A model generated the notes under the pieces. That model saw only the letters and a list, made by a program, of their open reading frames with translations, was not told where the DNA came from and made no database searches. A DNA stretch of 23,607 bases, taken from a virus. The stretch spans positions 1 through 23,607 of IMG/VR virus record IMGVR_UViG_3300040810_000067; one strand, written 5' to 3'. The stretch's first letter is position 1. Each line of letters starts with the position of its first letter. The translations under genes and the position numbers were made by a program. Shown piece by piece: positions 5,671 to 14,063 of this stretch.

Positions 5671-6639
5671 CTAGTATTCTACTATCACTATTCCTTGGTA
5701 ACCATCACCACCAATTCCCTTAATACTATTATATTGTATAGTAGCTGGTCCACCACCACCACACCCATATCCTGTAGCATCATCCCCATTTAAGTATGAA
5801 CTACTTATAGTGCAACCACCCATCCCAGACCTTCCCCCAAAAGGTCCAGCTATTGCAGTTTTGTATAAAAATTCCCAATAAATTGCCCAATCGTTATGGG
5901 CAGTGGATACTTGCTCAAAATATGGATCTCTTCCATTAATTGCCATTGGCGCTCCACCCTCTCCACCAACGCCATGGGCTGGTACCGTCCCGTACATAGA
6001 CCTAGCACCATCACCACCTGAAATATTCAAATCACCACCAGTGCCTACTCCACCATGTTGACCTGAAAGATGTATTCCTTGTTGAGGACTTCCTGAATTT
6101 CTGCCACCTGCGCCACCAGTAGCAGAACAATAAGTGCCAAAAGATGAAGTGCCACCAGTTGTTCCTGGGGAAGTAGATGGATAAGCTGTTCCACCAGTAC
6201 CCCCAGCACCAATAGTAACAGATACAGTATCTCCTGCTGTCAACCCTGTAATCCATTTAATTGCAGTCCCCCCACCAGAGCCACCAGGGGCAACAGTGCT
6301 ATTGTTATAAGCATTTCCACCACCACCACCACCACCAACAACAGTAACTTTACAAGCAGTTACTCCTGCTGGTACAGTAAATGTTCCAGATGTTGTAAAG
6401 ACTTCTGCTCTAGGTCCAGGAAGTCCTGCACTAATACCTGTAAGAGCCGCACCACTAATAGCAGGTAAATCACCAGTTAGTTTACTAGAAGCCATACCAG
6501 AAATCTTAGCATTAGTAATAGAACTATCTGCTATCTTAGCTGTACTGATAGATCCATCAGCTAGTTTAGCTGTACTAATAGCACCATCAGCTATATCGGC
6601 TGTATCTACACCATCTGCTATATCTCTTGCTTTAGTCAT
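5671..6639 (-). CDS. Glycine-rich distal tail adhesin
   Basis: 322 aa. The N-terminus (7-47) is a tandem repeat of about 10 residues (IADGAISTAK, LADGSISTAK, IADSSITNAK). It is followed by a beta-rich lead-in (79-101: FTTSGTFTVPAGVT then CKVTVV) and a long glycine-rich part (102 to about 305) with runs such as VGGGGGGG. The end GGDGYQGIVIVEY is typical of polyglycine tail adhesins, in which packed polyglycine-II helices form the receptor-binding tip. It lies 9 bp after the large fibre gene with an AGGAG site, as a second fibre subunit would. Receptor binding at the virion tip is the likely role. The N-terminal repeat resembles residues 577-590 of the large fibre and may be the docking region. 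Confidence 0.8.
   Translation of the reverse strand: MTKARDIADGVDTADIADGAISTAKLADGSISTAKIADSSITNAKISGMASSKLTGDLPAISGAALTGISAGLPGPRAEVFTTSGTFTVPAGVTACKVTVVGGGGGGGNAYNNSTVAPGGSGGGTAIKWITGLTAGDTVSVTIGAGGTGGTAYPSTSPGTTGGTSSFGTYCSATGGAGGRNSGSPQQGIHLSGQHGGVGTGGDLNISGGDGARSMYGTVPAHGVGGEGGAPMAINGRDPYFEQVSTAHNDWAIYWEFLYKTAIAGPFGGRSGMGGCTISSSYLNGDDATGYGCGGGGPATIQYNSIKGIGGDGYQGIVIVEY
6499..6621 (-). repeat. 30-bp tandem coding repeat in the adhesin N-terminus
   Basis: About four units of a decapeptide of the form IADG-I-STAK are encoded in tandem, with high DNA identity between neighbours. Such units usually form a repeating trimeric shaft. The repeats can expand or contract by recombination. Confidence 0.6.
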
Positions 6640-6648
6640 GTGTTGCTC

Positions 6649-9600
6649 CTATACTAATTCTTTTTCTTCTGTTGTGTAGTAATTTGTTCCACCATCTGGT
6701 GTAACTATTCTCATATATGATGTAGTGGCTGGGTCAGAACCTTGCCCTATATTCAATGGCTCTGTAACACCACTAGGGAATGTAAGTGTATAATCACTAG
6801 CAAAGTTATATTGGAATATAGATTTTTCGTAAGTGTCGTTTGCACTGTTAGATTCTCCCATATAAATATATCTACCATTATTACCTACAGTAATGATTGG
6901 ATTACCATAAAAAGTTCCACCACCTTGCTGTGTTATTGATGATTTAGAAAAGTATTGTAAAGTATTTGGGTCAAAAGAACCCATAGTAAAAGTATATAAG
7001 GTATAGGTAGAACCACCATCAGTATCTTGTACTATAGCATTTAATACTCTACCATTTTTACTAACCTCAGCAGATCTAACACGACCAGTTCCTATTAATG
7101 AATAAGCAGTACTTAAATCTCCATAAGAAATTGGTGCCCAAGTAGAAGTTAAATCCCAAGCTGTAGATAAACTGAAAACTTTTACTCCTTGAGCAGTACC
7201 AATTTTAGGAGCATAAGAACCAGTTGATAGTTTATGACCCTGATTTACCACACAAATTTTAGTTCCGTCAGAATTAAAACTTACACCATTAACACCAGCA
7301 CCATTAAATTCAGCAGTCCAATTTGCATAAGAAGCACTACCCATATCGACAGATTGGTTTGGACTTCCATAAACAACATTTAATGTAGATATATCCCAAG
7401 CAGTACTAAAATCATATCTCCTAACAGTTGTGCCAGTACCACCAAACCAATATAATCCATTGTTGCCTATCTCTCCATGTTTAGGGTGAGGTGCATATTG
7501 TGTAGTAACTGCTCTACTAGAACTAACAGTAGCAGTTGATATATCCCAAGCAGTAGATAAACTTGCATCAACAATATACCAATATCCAGTAGAACCACCA
7601 TACATGTATTGTTGGAAAATTAATTGTGTACCATCATCAGTAAAGTGCATAAAGTCAGGTGCATCAACGCCAGATGAACCTGTATCCCATTGAGTAGGGC
7701 TACTGCCAATAACACTTGAATCATAAGTATTACCAACATTCTTCAAAAACAATTCAATCTCTTTTGCACCACTAACATTACTAAAGCTATATGTGGTATT
7801 GCCACTAAGAGTGTGTGTGAATACATTGCCTGCACTCCAGTCTATTGTAGGGGTAGTACCACTTAAAGTAACAGCAGTTAATCCAGCACTTGGTTGGTCT
7901 ACCCAACTCATTGAACCATCACCATCTGATGTAAGCATCTGTCCACTTGTGCCATTGCCTGATACATCTAATTGTGTAGCACCTACAGCATCATCAGCTA
8001 TGTTAGCTGTATCTACCTTGCCATACTCTAGTGCAGTACCACCAGCATTCATTTGTAATACTTCATCAGCACTACCTAAAGAACCTAGTCCTGTACCACC
8101 TCTTGCATATCCTAGTGTACCACTTGTTATCGCTGAAGCCGCAATAGTGGCAACATTGAAAGTACCATAAGCAATAATATCCACATAATCTGTACCACTA
8201 ATACCAATAGGACTAGCAAAAACCACGCTACTCCCACTAGTAACAGTAACATCCGTTCCGTTAACCATTTTAATACCATTAAGGTATACATCCACATACG
8301 GTGGATCATAAACAAGCGTATTACCATTTGAATCTGTACCAGTTACTGTTGTTGTTGAAGAACTAAAAGAATATTGGAATCTATCTGATGTACCATTAAT
8401 ACTAGATCCTGCATTTTGCCACCCTGATGATCCGTATACTTTCATAGCATTTGATGTTGTATCAAAGTATAACGCACCTATAAGTAAAGCATCCCCATCA
8501 TTGTCTAAAGCAGGGGCAGATGATTTAGGGCCTAAGTATCTATCATCAAAACTATCATAAGAAGCAGCAGCAGCCGTTTCAGATGCAGCAGCATTTGTAG
8601 CAGATGTTGAAGCACTGTTTGAGTAAGTTAACGCATTACTTGCGTATGTTTGAGCAGCATTTTCACTTGTTGACGCATTAGATGCACTCGTAGCTGCTGA
8701 AGTTGCACTTTGAGAAGCTGCAGTTGCAAATGTACTTGCTTCATTTCTATAAGTTAATGCACTTGCTTCACTAGAATTTGCACTTGTAGCTGATGATGCA
8801 GCAGAAGTTGCTGAACTTGCAGCTGAAGTGGCAGATGTTGCGGCATTAGTTTCTGAACTAGCAGCGTTTGTTTCGCTTGTAGCCGCATTACTTTCTGATG
8901 TAGCAGCTGCTGTAGCAGAAGTAGATGCGCTTGTTGCTGATGTACTAGCATTTGTTTCGGATGTAGATGCGTTGCTTTCTGAAGTCGCAGCATTACTTGC
9001 GGAGGTAGCGGCAGCAGTGGCTGATGATGCAGCGGCTGTTGCGCTAGAAGCTGCGGAAGTTGCGCTTGATGTAGCACTAGCAGCATCTACAATTAAATCC
9101 CATTTTGCACTATCTGTATTAGATGATAATGGTTGTGATCCTGATGATGTATGTGATGTATTACATAAATAGATATTATTGTTTGATGTATCTTTAACTA
9201 GATCCCTAGCATTATAATCAGTCGCTGATCCCCAGTTTCCTTGATAAGTACCAAGTTCTTGTGTAACAGATATTTCACCGTTATCATCAAATGCTAATAT
9301 CTTGTTAGCTCTTTCTGCTGATCCTACTGTAAATTCAGTAGAAGTCATAGTGTTTGTTCTGGATAGTTTTATAGATCTATCAACTTCTTCTTGTAGTTCC
9401 TGCGCTATAACAATAGCCCTATCAAATGCACCTTCTACAGTTTCTGCTGTAAACGGATCGTTTTCTACAAGATCAACGCTCTGTGTTTGTGTTGTTTCTC
9501 TGCGTAATACAACTGTTTCTGTTGATAATGGAGCAGTAACAAATGTAACGTTACCACCACCAGCAGATCCTACACCTGATACAGTGTAATCTGTTGTGAG

Positions 9601-9744
9601 TGTTTTAACAGTTTCAGTTCCGTTAGCTGAACGCACAATAACTTCAATATCCCCTTCTGCAAGGATCTTGTATGTGTATGCGAACACTGTGTTACTACCG
9701 TTGCCTGAGTAACTGTTCTTTATTGTTGTAGTTGTTATAGTCAT
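6649..9744 (-). CDS. Tail fibre protein with T7 gp17-like N-terminus
   Basis: 1031 aa. Residues 1 to about 150 match the tail-docking N-domain of T7-type fibres (SYSGNGSNTVFAYTYKI, VVLRRETTQTQ, AFDRAIVIAQEL). Residues 221-396 are an almost pure Ala/Ser/Thr/Asn heptad array, a trimeric coiled-coil shaft. A YLGPKSSAP to LYFDTTSNAMKVY segment follows (about 403-437), as in many marine fibres, then a beta-rich stretch with the YARGGTGL motif. The C-terminal part (about 690-1000) has repeated STAWD units (near 730, 779 and 858), suggesting a beta-propeller-like head. The ribosome site AGGAG is 6 nt before the ATG. It follows the ejection-protein genes, as in T7. The protein should attach to the tail nozzle and contact the host surface together with the downstream adhesin. 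Confidence 0.87.
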   Translation of the reverse strand: MTITTTTIKNSYSGNGSNTVFAYTYKILAEGDIEVIVRSANGTETVKTLTTDYTVSGVGSAGGGNVTFVTAPLSTETVVLRRETTQTQSVDLVENDPFTAETVEGAFDRAIVIAQELQEEVDRSIKLSRTNTMTSTEFTVGSAERANKILAFDDNGEISVTQELGTYQGNWGSATDYNARDLVKDTSNNNIYLCNTSHTSSGSQPLSSNTDSAKWDLIVDAASATSSATSAASSATAAASSATAAATSASNAATSESNASTSETNASTSATSASTSATAAATSESNAATSETNAASSETNAATSATSAASSATSAASSATSANSSEASALTYRNEASTFATAASQSATSAATSASNASTSENAAQTYASNALTYSNSASTSATNAAASETAAAASYDSFDDRYLGPKSSAPALDNDGDALLIGALYFDTTSNAMKVYGSSGWQNAGSSINGTSDRFQYSFSSSTTTVTGTDSNGNTLVYDPPYVDVYLNGIKMVNGTDVTVTSGSSVVFASPIGISGTDYVDIIAYGTFNVATIAASAITSGTLGYARGGTGLGSLGSADEVLQMNAGGTALEYGKVDTANIADDAVGATQLDVSGNGTSGQMLTSDGDGSMSWVDQPSAGLTAVTLSGTTPTIDWSAGNVFTHTLSGNTTYSFSNVSGAKEIELFLKNVGNTYDSSVIGSSPTQWDTGSSGVDAPDFMHFTDDGTQLIFQQYMYGGSTGYWYIVDASLSTAWDISTATVSSSRAVTTQYAPHPKHGEIGNNGLYWFGGTGTTVRRYDFSTAWDISTLNVVYGSPNQSVDMGSASYANWTAEFNGAGVNGVSFNSDGTKICVVNQGHKLSTGSYAPKIGTAQGVKVFSLSTAWDLTSTWAPISYGDLSTAYSLIGTGRVRSAEVSKNGRVLNAIVQDTDGGSTYTLYTFTMGSFDPNTLQYFSKSSITQQGGGTFYGNPIITVGNNGRYIYMGESNSANDTYEKSIFQYNFASDYTLTFPSGVTEPLNIGQGSDPATTSYMRIVTPDGGTNYYTTEEKELV
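8557..9084 (-). repeat. 21-bp-period coding repeat (heptad shaft of the tail fibre)
   Basis: About 25 degenerate heptads of the form (A/S)TS(A/E)(T/S)NA are encoded in tandem at residues 221-396 of the fibre. The antisense reading gives a long spurious open frame. The repeat is coding and is not a CRISPR array. Confidence 0.8.
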
Positions 9745-9797
9745 TTGCCGCTCCTATAAGGTTTTATTTTACTGAAAAACCAGTTTTTTGTCCACAT
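9741..9797 (-). CDS. Possible 18-aa leader peptide between ejection protein and fibre genes
   Basis: The frame MWTKNWFFSKIKPYRSGK begins directly after the gp16-like stop (TAAATG) and ends in an ATGA overlap with the fibre start, so it fills the gap exactly. Its own ribosome site is weak (GAAGAA), and the fibre gene has its own AGGAG, which lies inside this frame. It could couple fibre translation to the upstream gene or be chance. Confidence 0.25.
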   Translation of the reverse strand: MWTKNWFFSKIKPYRSGK

Positions 9798-12700
9798 TTA
9801 TTCTTCTATTGTTTTTAAAGCGTTATTTGTTATATCTATCATATTCATATAAAATTGATCTATTAATTGTCTTTTGTCATTAGGGCTAATCTCGTCATTT
9901 TGATATATTAGATCTATAACATCCCCTAAGTCTTTTAACATTGGGGCAGTCTCAAGCAATAAAAACATATCAGAATCAAAACCTCCTGTTAATTTTATAG
10001 CTTCTTGAACTTTGTTATCACCCATTAACATATCAAAAGTAGCTTGGTTAGTAGCCACAGGTTTATACAATTCCCAAAATTTTTGTATTGGCTCTGCGCT
10101 AGCACTAGGATTTCTAACTACAAATGCACCAACCATAGGTATTTCTGATAAATTCTGAACCCAATTATCTGACCATGGTTTTACTGGCGGCTTTGAAATT
10201 CCAGCTTTTTTAAAAGAATAATCTAAAACGTCTAACACATACTTTCCAAGACCACCAGTCCAACTAGTAATATAATTTTGAACTTTTAAAGGGCTATCCA
10301 AACTTGGCCCAACAAGTTCTTCCCAACCCAAAGTATTTCTTAATTTAGCAGCAGCTTGAGCTATTAATGTTGCTGTTGGGCTAGTGTATTCTGTTGTTTG
10401 ATACTCAGGCAAAACTCTTTCCAAACTATATGGCACTATTGGTCTATCAAAAAAGAAACTTCTATTTTGCGAATCTTCCATAAACGGTCTTATAAATTCT
10501 GGTATTGGTAAAAAAGACATACCATAGTCACCAAGAAATTCTTTTACATCAGGGAAAAGATCTTTATCCTTGTTATAAGCCCAGTCCAACATTTTTTCTG
10601 GGAATGTACCAAACAACCAACCTATTTCAAATGGTTTGGGTATTCTCCAAACAACTTGATCTGGAGTTCCTTCATTAGTTATAATAATCCAATTTAAATC
10701 TTTTTGCCATTGTGGTAGGTTTTTATAAACTTCGCTATCTTTGTTTTTGTACCAAAGAAGTATTGTTGGAGTGGTAATCCACATTACGCTTTGTGATATA
10801 ACTTTTTTTCTTCTTTTAGGATCAAATAACCCCTCTTTTAATTTTAAAGCACCCTGAACCCTAGCGTTAAAAAAGGCATTAAGCATATTTAATCCCACCA
10901 TATCAGTGCCCATTTTTCTAAAATCTATTGTCAATTCTCTTGCTTCAAAACCAGCTGATTCTAAAATTTCTCTAGGGGTAAGTTTTTCTGCATCTGGTTT
11001 TTTTAAGTTTTCTTTTTCAAGTCTTTTAACTGTCATTCTAAAATCTTCTAGTCTTGACGCATTTTCAAAAACTTCTGAAATTGCTCTTAATCCCTCTAAC
11101 CAATTTTTAGGGTTTATGTAATTATGCAATTTTCTTCCAGTTAATTCATTAAGCATTTCTCCAGATCTAAAATACCTTCTATCAAAAGAAATCATTGTAG
11201 ATTGCATAGCGCCTGATTTCATGTAATCAGCAAACAAAGCATCCCCTTTTACTTTATCTTTCAACAAACGAAACATACCTCTCATAGAACTAATAAACGG
11301 TATAAAATTATTTTGAGAAAATGCAGCGGCAAAAAATGTATCTCTGCCAAAGTTTTTTGCAATAAATTCAGGATCTAATGTAGCACCTGCCCTTAAAAGT
11401 CTTGTGGGAATGGCAGCCATTCTGTAAAACAATTCCGCTTGATATTTACTAACATCTTTTAAACTTGTTGCTATTTCTTGTGGCACTTCATAAATTTTCA
11501 ATTTTCCTTTTTCATAAAAAGCAATTTGATTTTCCTTCAACCATCCATCTTGCTTTCTTAAAATTGTCAAACCATCTTTAGCGCTTTCGCTAATTTTTGT
11601 TTTTTTATCAAACAAAGCATCAATTTCTTTTGGTGTAAGTTTTGTTGATTTTAATGATTTTACTTCTTTAACTTCATCAAAAAAACTACCAATCTTTTCT
11701 GATTTAGAAATGTTTTTGCTTTGTTGATATTTTAAAGCTAATTCAATAAACCCTTTGTTTACTGCATTTTTTTCGGCAATTTGCACAAAATGCAATGTAT
11801 TCAAAAGCATAGTTTCTATAGGATCAGCCGCAGCCAATTCTTTTGTTGTGCCTTTCATTTCTTTCAATGGATTCCTAACTAGCGTTCCTAACCCAGTATC
11901 GGTTTTTTTAGCGGCTGTGGTTAAGGAAAGATCCAAAACTTTATTTAAAGGAACATAATCCCTATTTAAATCTAAAATTGTTCTATATAATTCTGGCGAC
12001 AATATACCAGCATCTTGCAAATAAGTTAACACTCTCTGTTGATATTCATTCATTTCTTTAAATGCTTGAGAGTATTGTTTGTTGTAATTTTTTATAACAT
12101 TGTTTAGCTTTGCTCTATCTGATTTTGTTAATGAGTAAACAGTTGATATACCTTGGTTGTATTTTTCCATAGCTCTTTTTGCTATTGCGTAAGCTGTAAA
12201 TTCTTCGTATTTTCTTGGAGTGTCAATTACATCTTTAAAAATCTCCATAAAAGATTTGCCATTAATTTTTAAAGTGTTGTAGTCAAATGTTCCTTTTTTT
12301 ATAAAATGAAACCCCTTCCCTATATTCCCCATTTGTATTCTACTTTTTTGATAAAAATCAAAAGAACTCATGGCAATTCCTTTATCCCTAGCTTGTTGCA
12401 CAGCTTCTTTTATGGGATAAAGTCTATCTAATAAACTTGTTACAATAGCAGACTTAGATAATTGAATGTCTTTTGTATCTAATTTAATTTTACCAATTTC
12501 AGTCTTGCCCAATATAAAATTTACATCTGCGTTTTCATGCTTGCCAAATTCTTTATTTTTGTCGTATGTTCTTTCTATATATTGACCGTTATTTTCTAAT
12601 TCTTTTTCTATTTGTTTAATTCGTTTCTCTTTATTAACAAGTTTTGATGTGTTGGAAATCTGTTGCTTAATATCTTTTGCGTCTTTATTTAGCTTTTTTA

Positions 12701-14063
12701 ATCTCTTTTCGTCATAAAATTCGTTTTTATTTTTCTTTTGCTTTAGTTCATTAAGTTCAATCATTATATTAGATTGCTGTTTTTCCAGTTCGGCAAGCTG
12801 TTCTTTTGATCTAGTTGCTTGTTCTTTTTTAAAGGCAGCAACATCTTTTGATTCAATAAACCTTCCAGTATCTTCAACAAGATCTTTCAAATCTTGCCTT
12901 CTTATTTCTAATTGTGTTTCGTTTAATTTTTTTGCTGATTCTGTAGTAGATTCTAATATGTTCTTTTCTAAAGTCTTTATTTCACTTTCAACTTTTTTAA
13001 TCTCTGCACTTTTGCTTTTAATTACTGTTGGCAAAGCATCTTGCTCTAGCTTGTTTAGTTCCGCTAGTTCTTCTTTTAAGTTTCTAACTTCCGCTTCTAC
13101 AATCTTTCTATCTTTAGAAAAGGTTTTAATGTTTTTGCTACCAGCTTCCTCTTTCATAAGATTGTCATCTAACGTATCTTTCAATATTTCCAAAGGATTA
13201 CCTTTGTTTTTTACAGCGCTGTTTTCTAACATCATTCTTGCTTTTGGATCAAAAAATCCAAATGCACCTAATAAAATTGCATTGTTGACCATTGTTTCTT
13301 TAGTTGGCAATTCTCCTTCTACAGCTGCTCCAATACCTGTTAAAGCAGACCACCTTGATCCAGCAACCGTAAATTTATTTACAGGGAGTTTTAATATAGG
13401 CAAAACATTAGGGGCAACAGTCATTCCTCCAGCAATTAAACCACCCTTTAAACCTTCTTCTATGCCATGTTTTAAAAACTGATCCCAATACTCCCCAAAT
13501 GTATCAACATCACCTCTTTGTAACGCCCCTAAAAACATACCCTTAATAGAATCATTTACAAAACCTGCTGCAAACCCACTTGCAAGAGGACTCCCCCCAG
13601 TAACCAAAGCAGCAGGAACTGCCCCTGCGACAAATGTAGGTGTATCCGCACCCAAAGCAACCAAAGATTCAAAAACCCTTTCTAATGCCCCTGTATCTTC
13701 TGGCTCTGGAGCGTATGCCTTTCTCCAATCTATACCACCACTAAACCTTTTTTTCCCTTGAGCTTCCCTGCTTTGCAGCCAAAGATTAATATTAGATTTT
13801 CCTAAACCTCTTTCCCAGTATGTACCCCAATCAGCATCTTCTCCAACTGCCCAATCTTCTACACCCTCTAAAGTTTTTTTCCACCAAGACCTACTCTCCT
13901 CCTCCATCAAAGTTTCTTTTTTATTTATGCCAAGTATTTCTTCATCATTTGCTCCTGAAAGCCTACCTAAAATAAACTTTTTCCTATCCATTTCCTTTAT
14001 TAGATTTTTGTCTTGAGAAGCGCCACTTGCTTCAAAGATATATTGATAAGGATCTATAGCCAT
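9798..14063 (-). CDS. gp16-like internal virion (ejection) protein with LPD38-like region
   Basis: 1421 aa, the largest protein here. A glycine/alanine-rich hydrophobic stretch (about 130-215) could be membrane-active. A long Lys/Glu coiled coil follows (about 317-495). The region 875-1140, with AELFYRMAAIPTRLLRAG and FIAKNFGRDTFFAA, resembles the large polyvalent-protein-associated domain LPD38 found in giant phage ejection proteins. Position after gp14- and gp15-like genes and size match T7 gp16, which enters the cell first and forms the inner-membrane part of the DNA channel. T7 gp16 starts with a lytic transglycosylase domain; no such motif is visible here, so wall digestion is presumably done by another protein. 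The start overlaps the gp15-like stop by one base (TAATG). Confidence 0.8.
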   Translation of the reverse strand: MAIDPYQYIFEASGASQDKNLIKEMDRKKFILGRLSGANDEEILGINKKETLMEEESRSWWKKTLEGVEDWAVGEDADWGTYWERGLGKSNINLWLQSREAQGKKRFSGGIDWRKAYAPEPEDTGALERVFESLVALGADTPTFVAGAVPAALVTGGSPLASGFAAGFVNDSIKGMFLGALQRGDVDTFGEYWDQFLKHGIEEGLKGGLIAGGMTVAPNVLPILKLPVNKFTVAGSRWSALTGIGAAVEGELPTKETMVNNAILLGAFGFFDPKARMMLENSAVKNKGNPLEILKDTLDDNLMKEEAGSKNIKTFSKDRKIVEAEVRNLKEELAELNKLEQDALPTVIKSKSAEIKKVESEIKTLEKNILESTTESAKKLNETQLEIRRQDLKDLVEDTGRFIESKDVAAFKKEQATRSKEQLAELEKQQSNIMIELNELKQKKNKNEFYDEKRLKKLNKDAKDIKQQISNTSKLVNKEKRIKQIEKELENNGQYIERTYDKNKEFGKHENADVNFILGKTEIGKIKLDTKDIQLSKSAIVTSLLDRLYPIKEAVQQARDKGIAMSSFDFYQKSRIQMGNIGKGFHFIKKGTFDYNTLKINGKSFMEIFKDVIDTPRKYEEFTAYAIAKRAMEKYNQGISTVYSLTKSDRAKLNNVIKNYNKQYSQAFKEMNEYQQRVLTYLQDAGILSPELYRTILDLNRDYVPLNKVLDLSLTTAAKKTDTGLGTLVRNPLKEMKGTTKELAAADPIETMLLNTLHFVQIAEKNAVNKGFIELALKYQQSKNISKSEKIGSFFDEVKEVKSLKSTKLTPKEIDALFDKKTKISESAKDGLTILRKQDGWLKENQIAFYEKGKLKIYEVPQEIATSLKDVSKYQAELFYRMAAIPTRLLRAGATLDPEFIAKNFGRDTFFAAAFSQNNFIPFISSMRGMFRLLKDKVKGDALFADYMKSGAMQSTMISFDRRYFRSGEMLNELTGRKLHNYINPKNWLEGLRAISEVFENASRLEDFRMTVKRLEKENLKKPDAEKLTPREILESAGFEARELTIDFRKMGTDMVGLNMLNAFFNARVQGALKLKEGLFDPKRRKKVISQSVMWITTPTILLWYKNKDSEVYKNLPQWQKDLNWIIITNEGTPDQVVWRIPKPFEIGWLFGTFPEKMLDWAYNKDKDLFPDVKEFLGDYGMSFLPIPEFIRPFMEDSQNRSFFFDRPIVPYSLERVLPEYQTTEYTSPTATLIAQAAAKLRNTLGWEELVGPSLDSPLKVQNYITSWTGGLGKYVLDVLDYSFKKAGISKPPVKPWSDNWVQNLSEIPMVGAFVVRNPSASAEPIQKFWELYKPVATNQATFDMLMGDNKVQEAIKLTGGFDSDMFLLLETAPMLKDLGDVIDLIYQNDEISPNDKRQLIDQFYMNMIDITNNALKTIEE

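Noticed and set aside
5306-5674. Plus-strand open frame of 122 codons with hydrophobic residues
   Set aside because: It lies antisense over three well-spaced minus-strand genes that each have ribosome sites, except for one coupled start.
8557-9084. Short regular repeats that could suggest a CRISPR array
   Set aside because: The period is 21 bp and the units are degenerate coding heptads inside the tail fibre frame. There are no unique spacers.
8828-9172. Plus-strand Ala/Val-rich open frame of 114 codons
   Set aside because: Mirror reading of the Ala/Ser/Thr shaft repeat in the fibre gene; low complexity and no start signal.
9750-9790. Possible terminator (ACTG/CAGT with A/T runs) before the fibre gene
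   Set aside because: Only four stem base pairs and no proper U-tract on the transcribed strand; it lies inside the small tiling frame.
12958-13482. Plus-strand open frame of 174 codons
   Set aside because: It is antisense to the coiled-coil region of the gp16-like protein, has no ribosome site, and consists of biased Leu/Ser/Phe sequence mirroring Lys/Glu codons.
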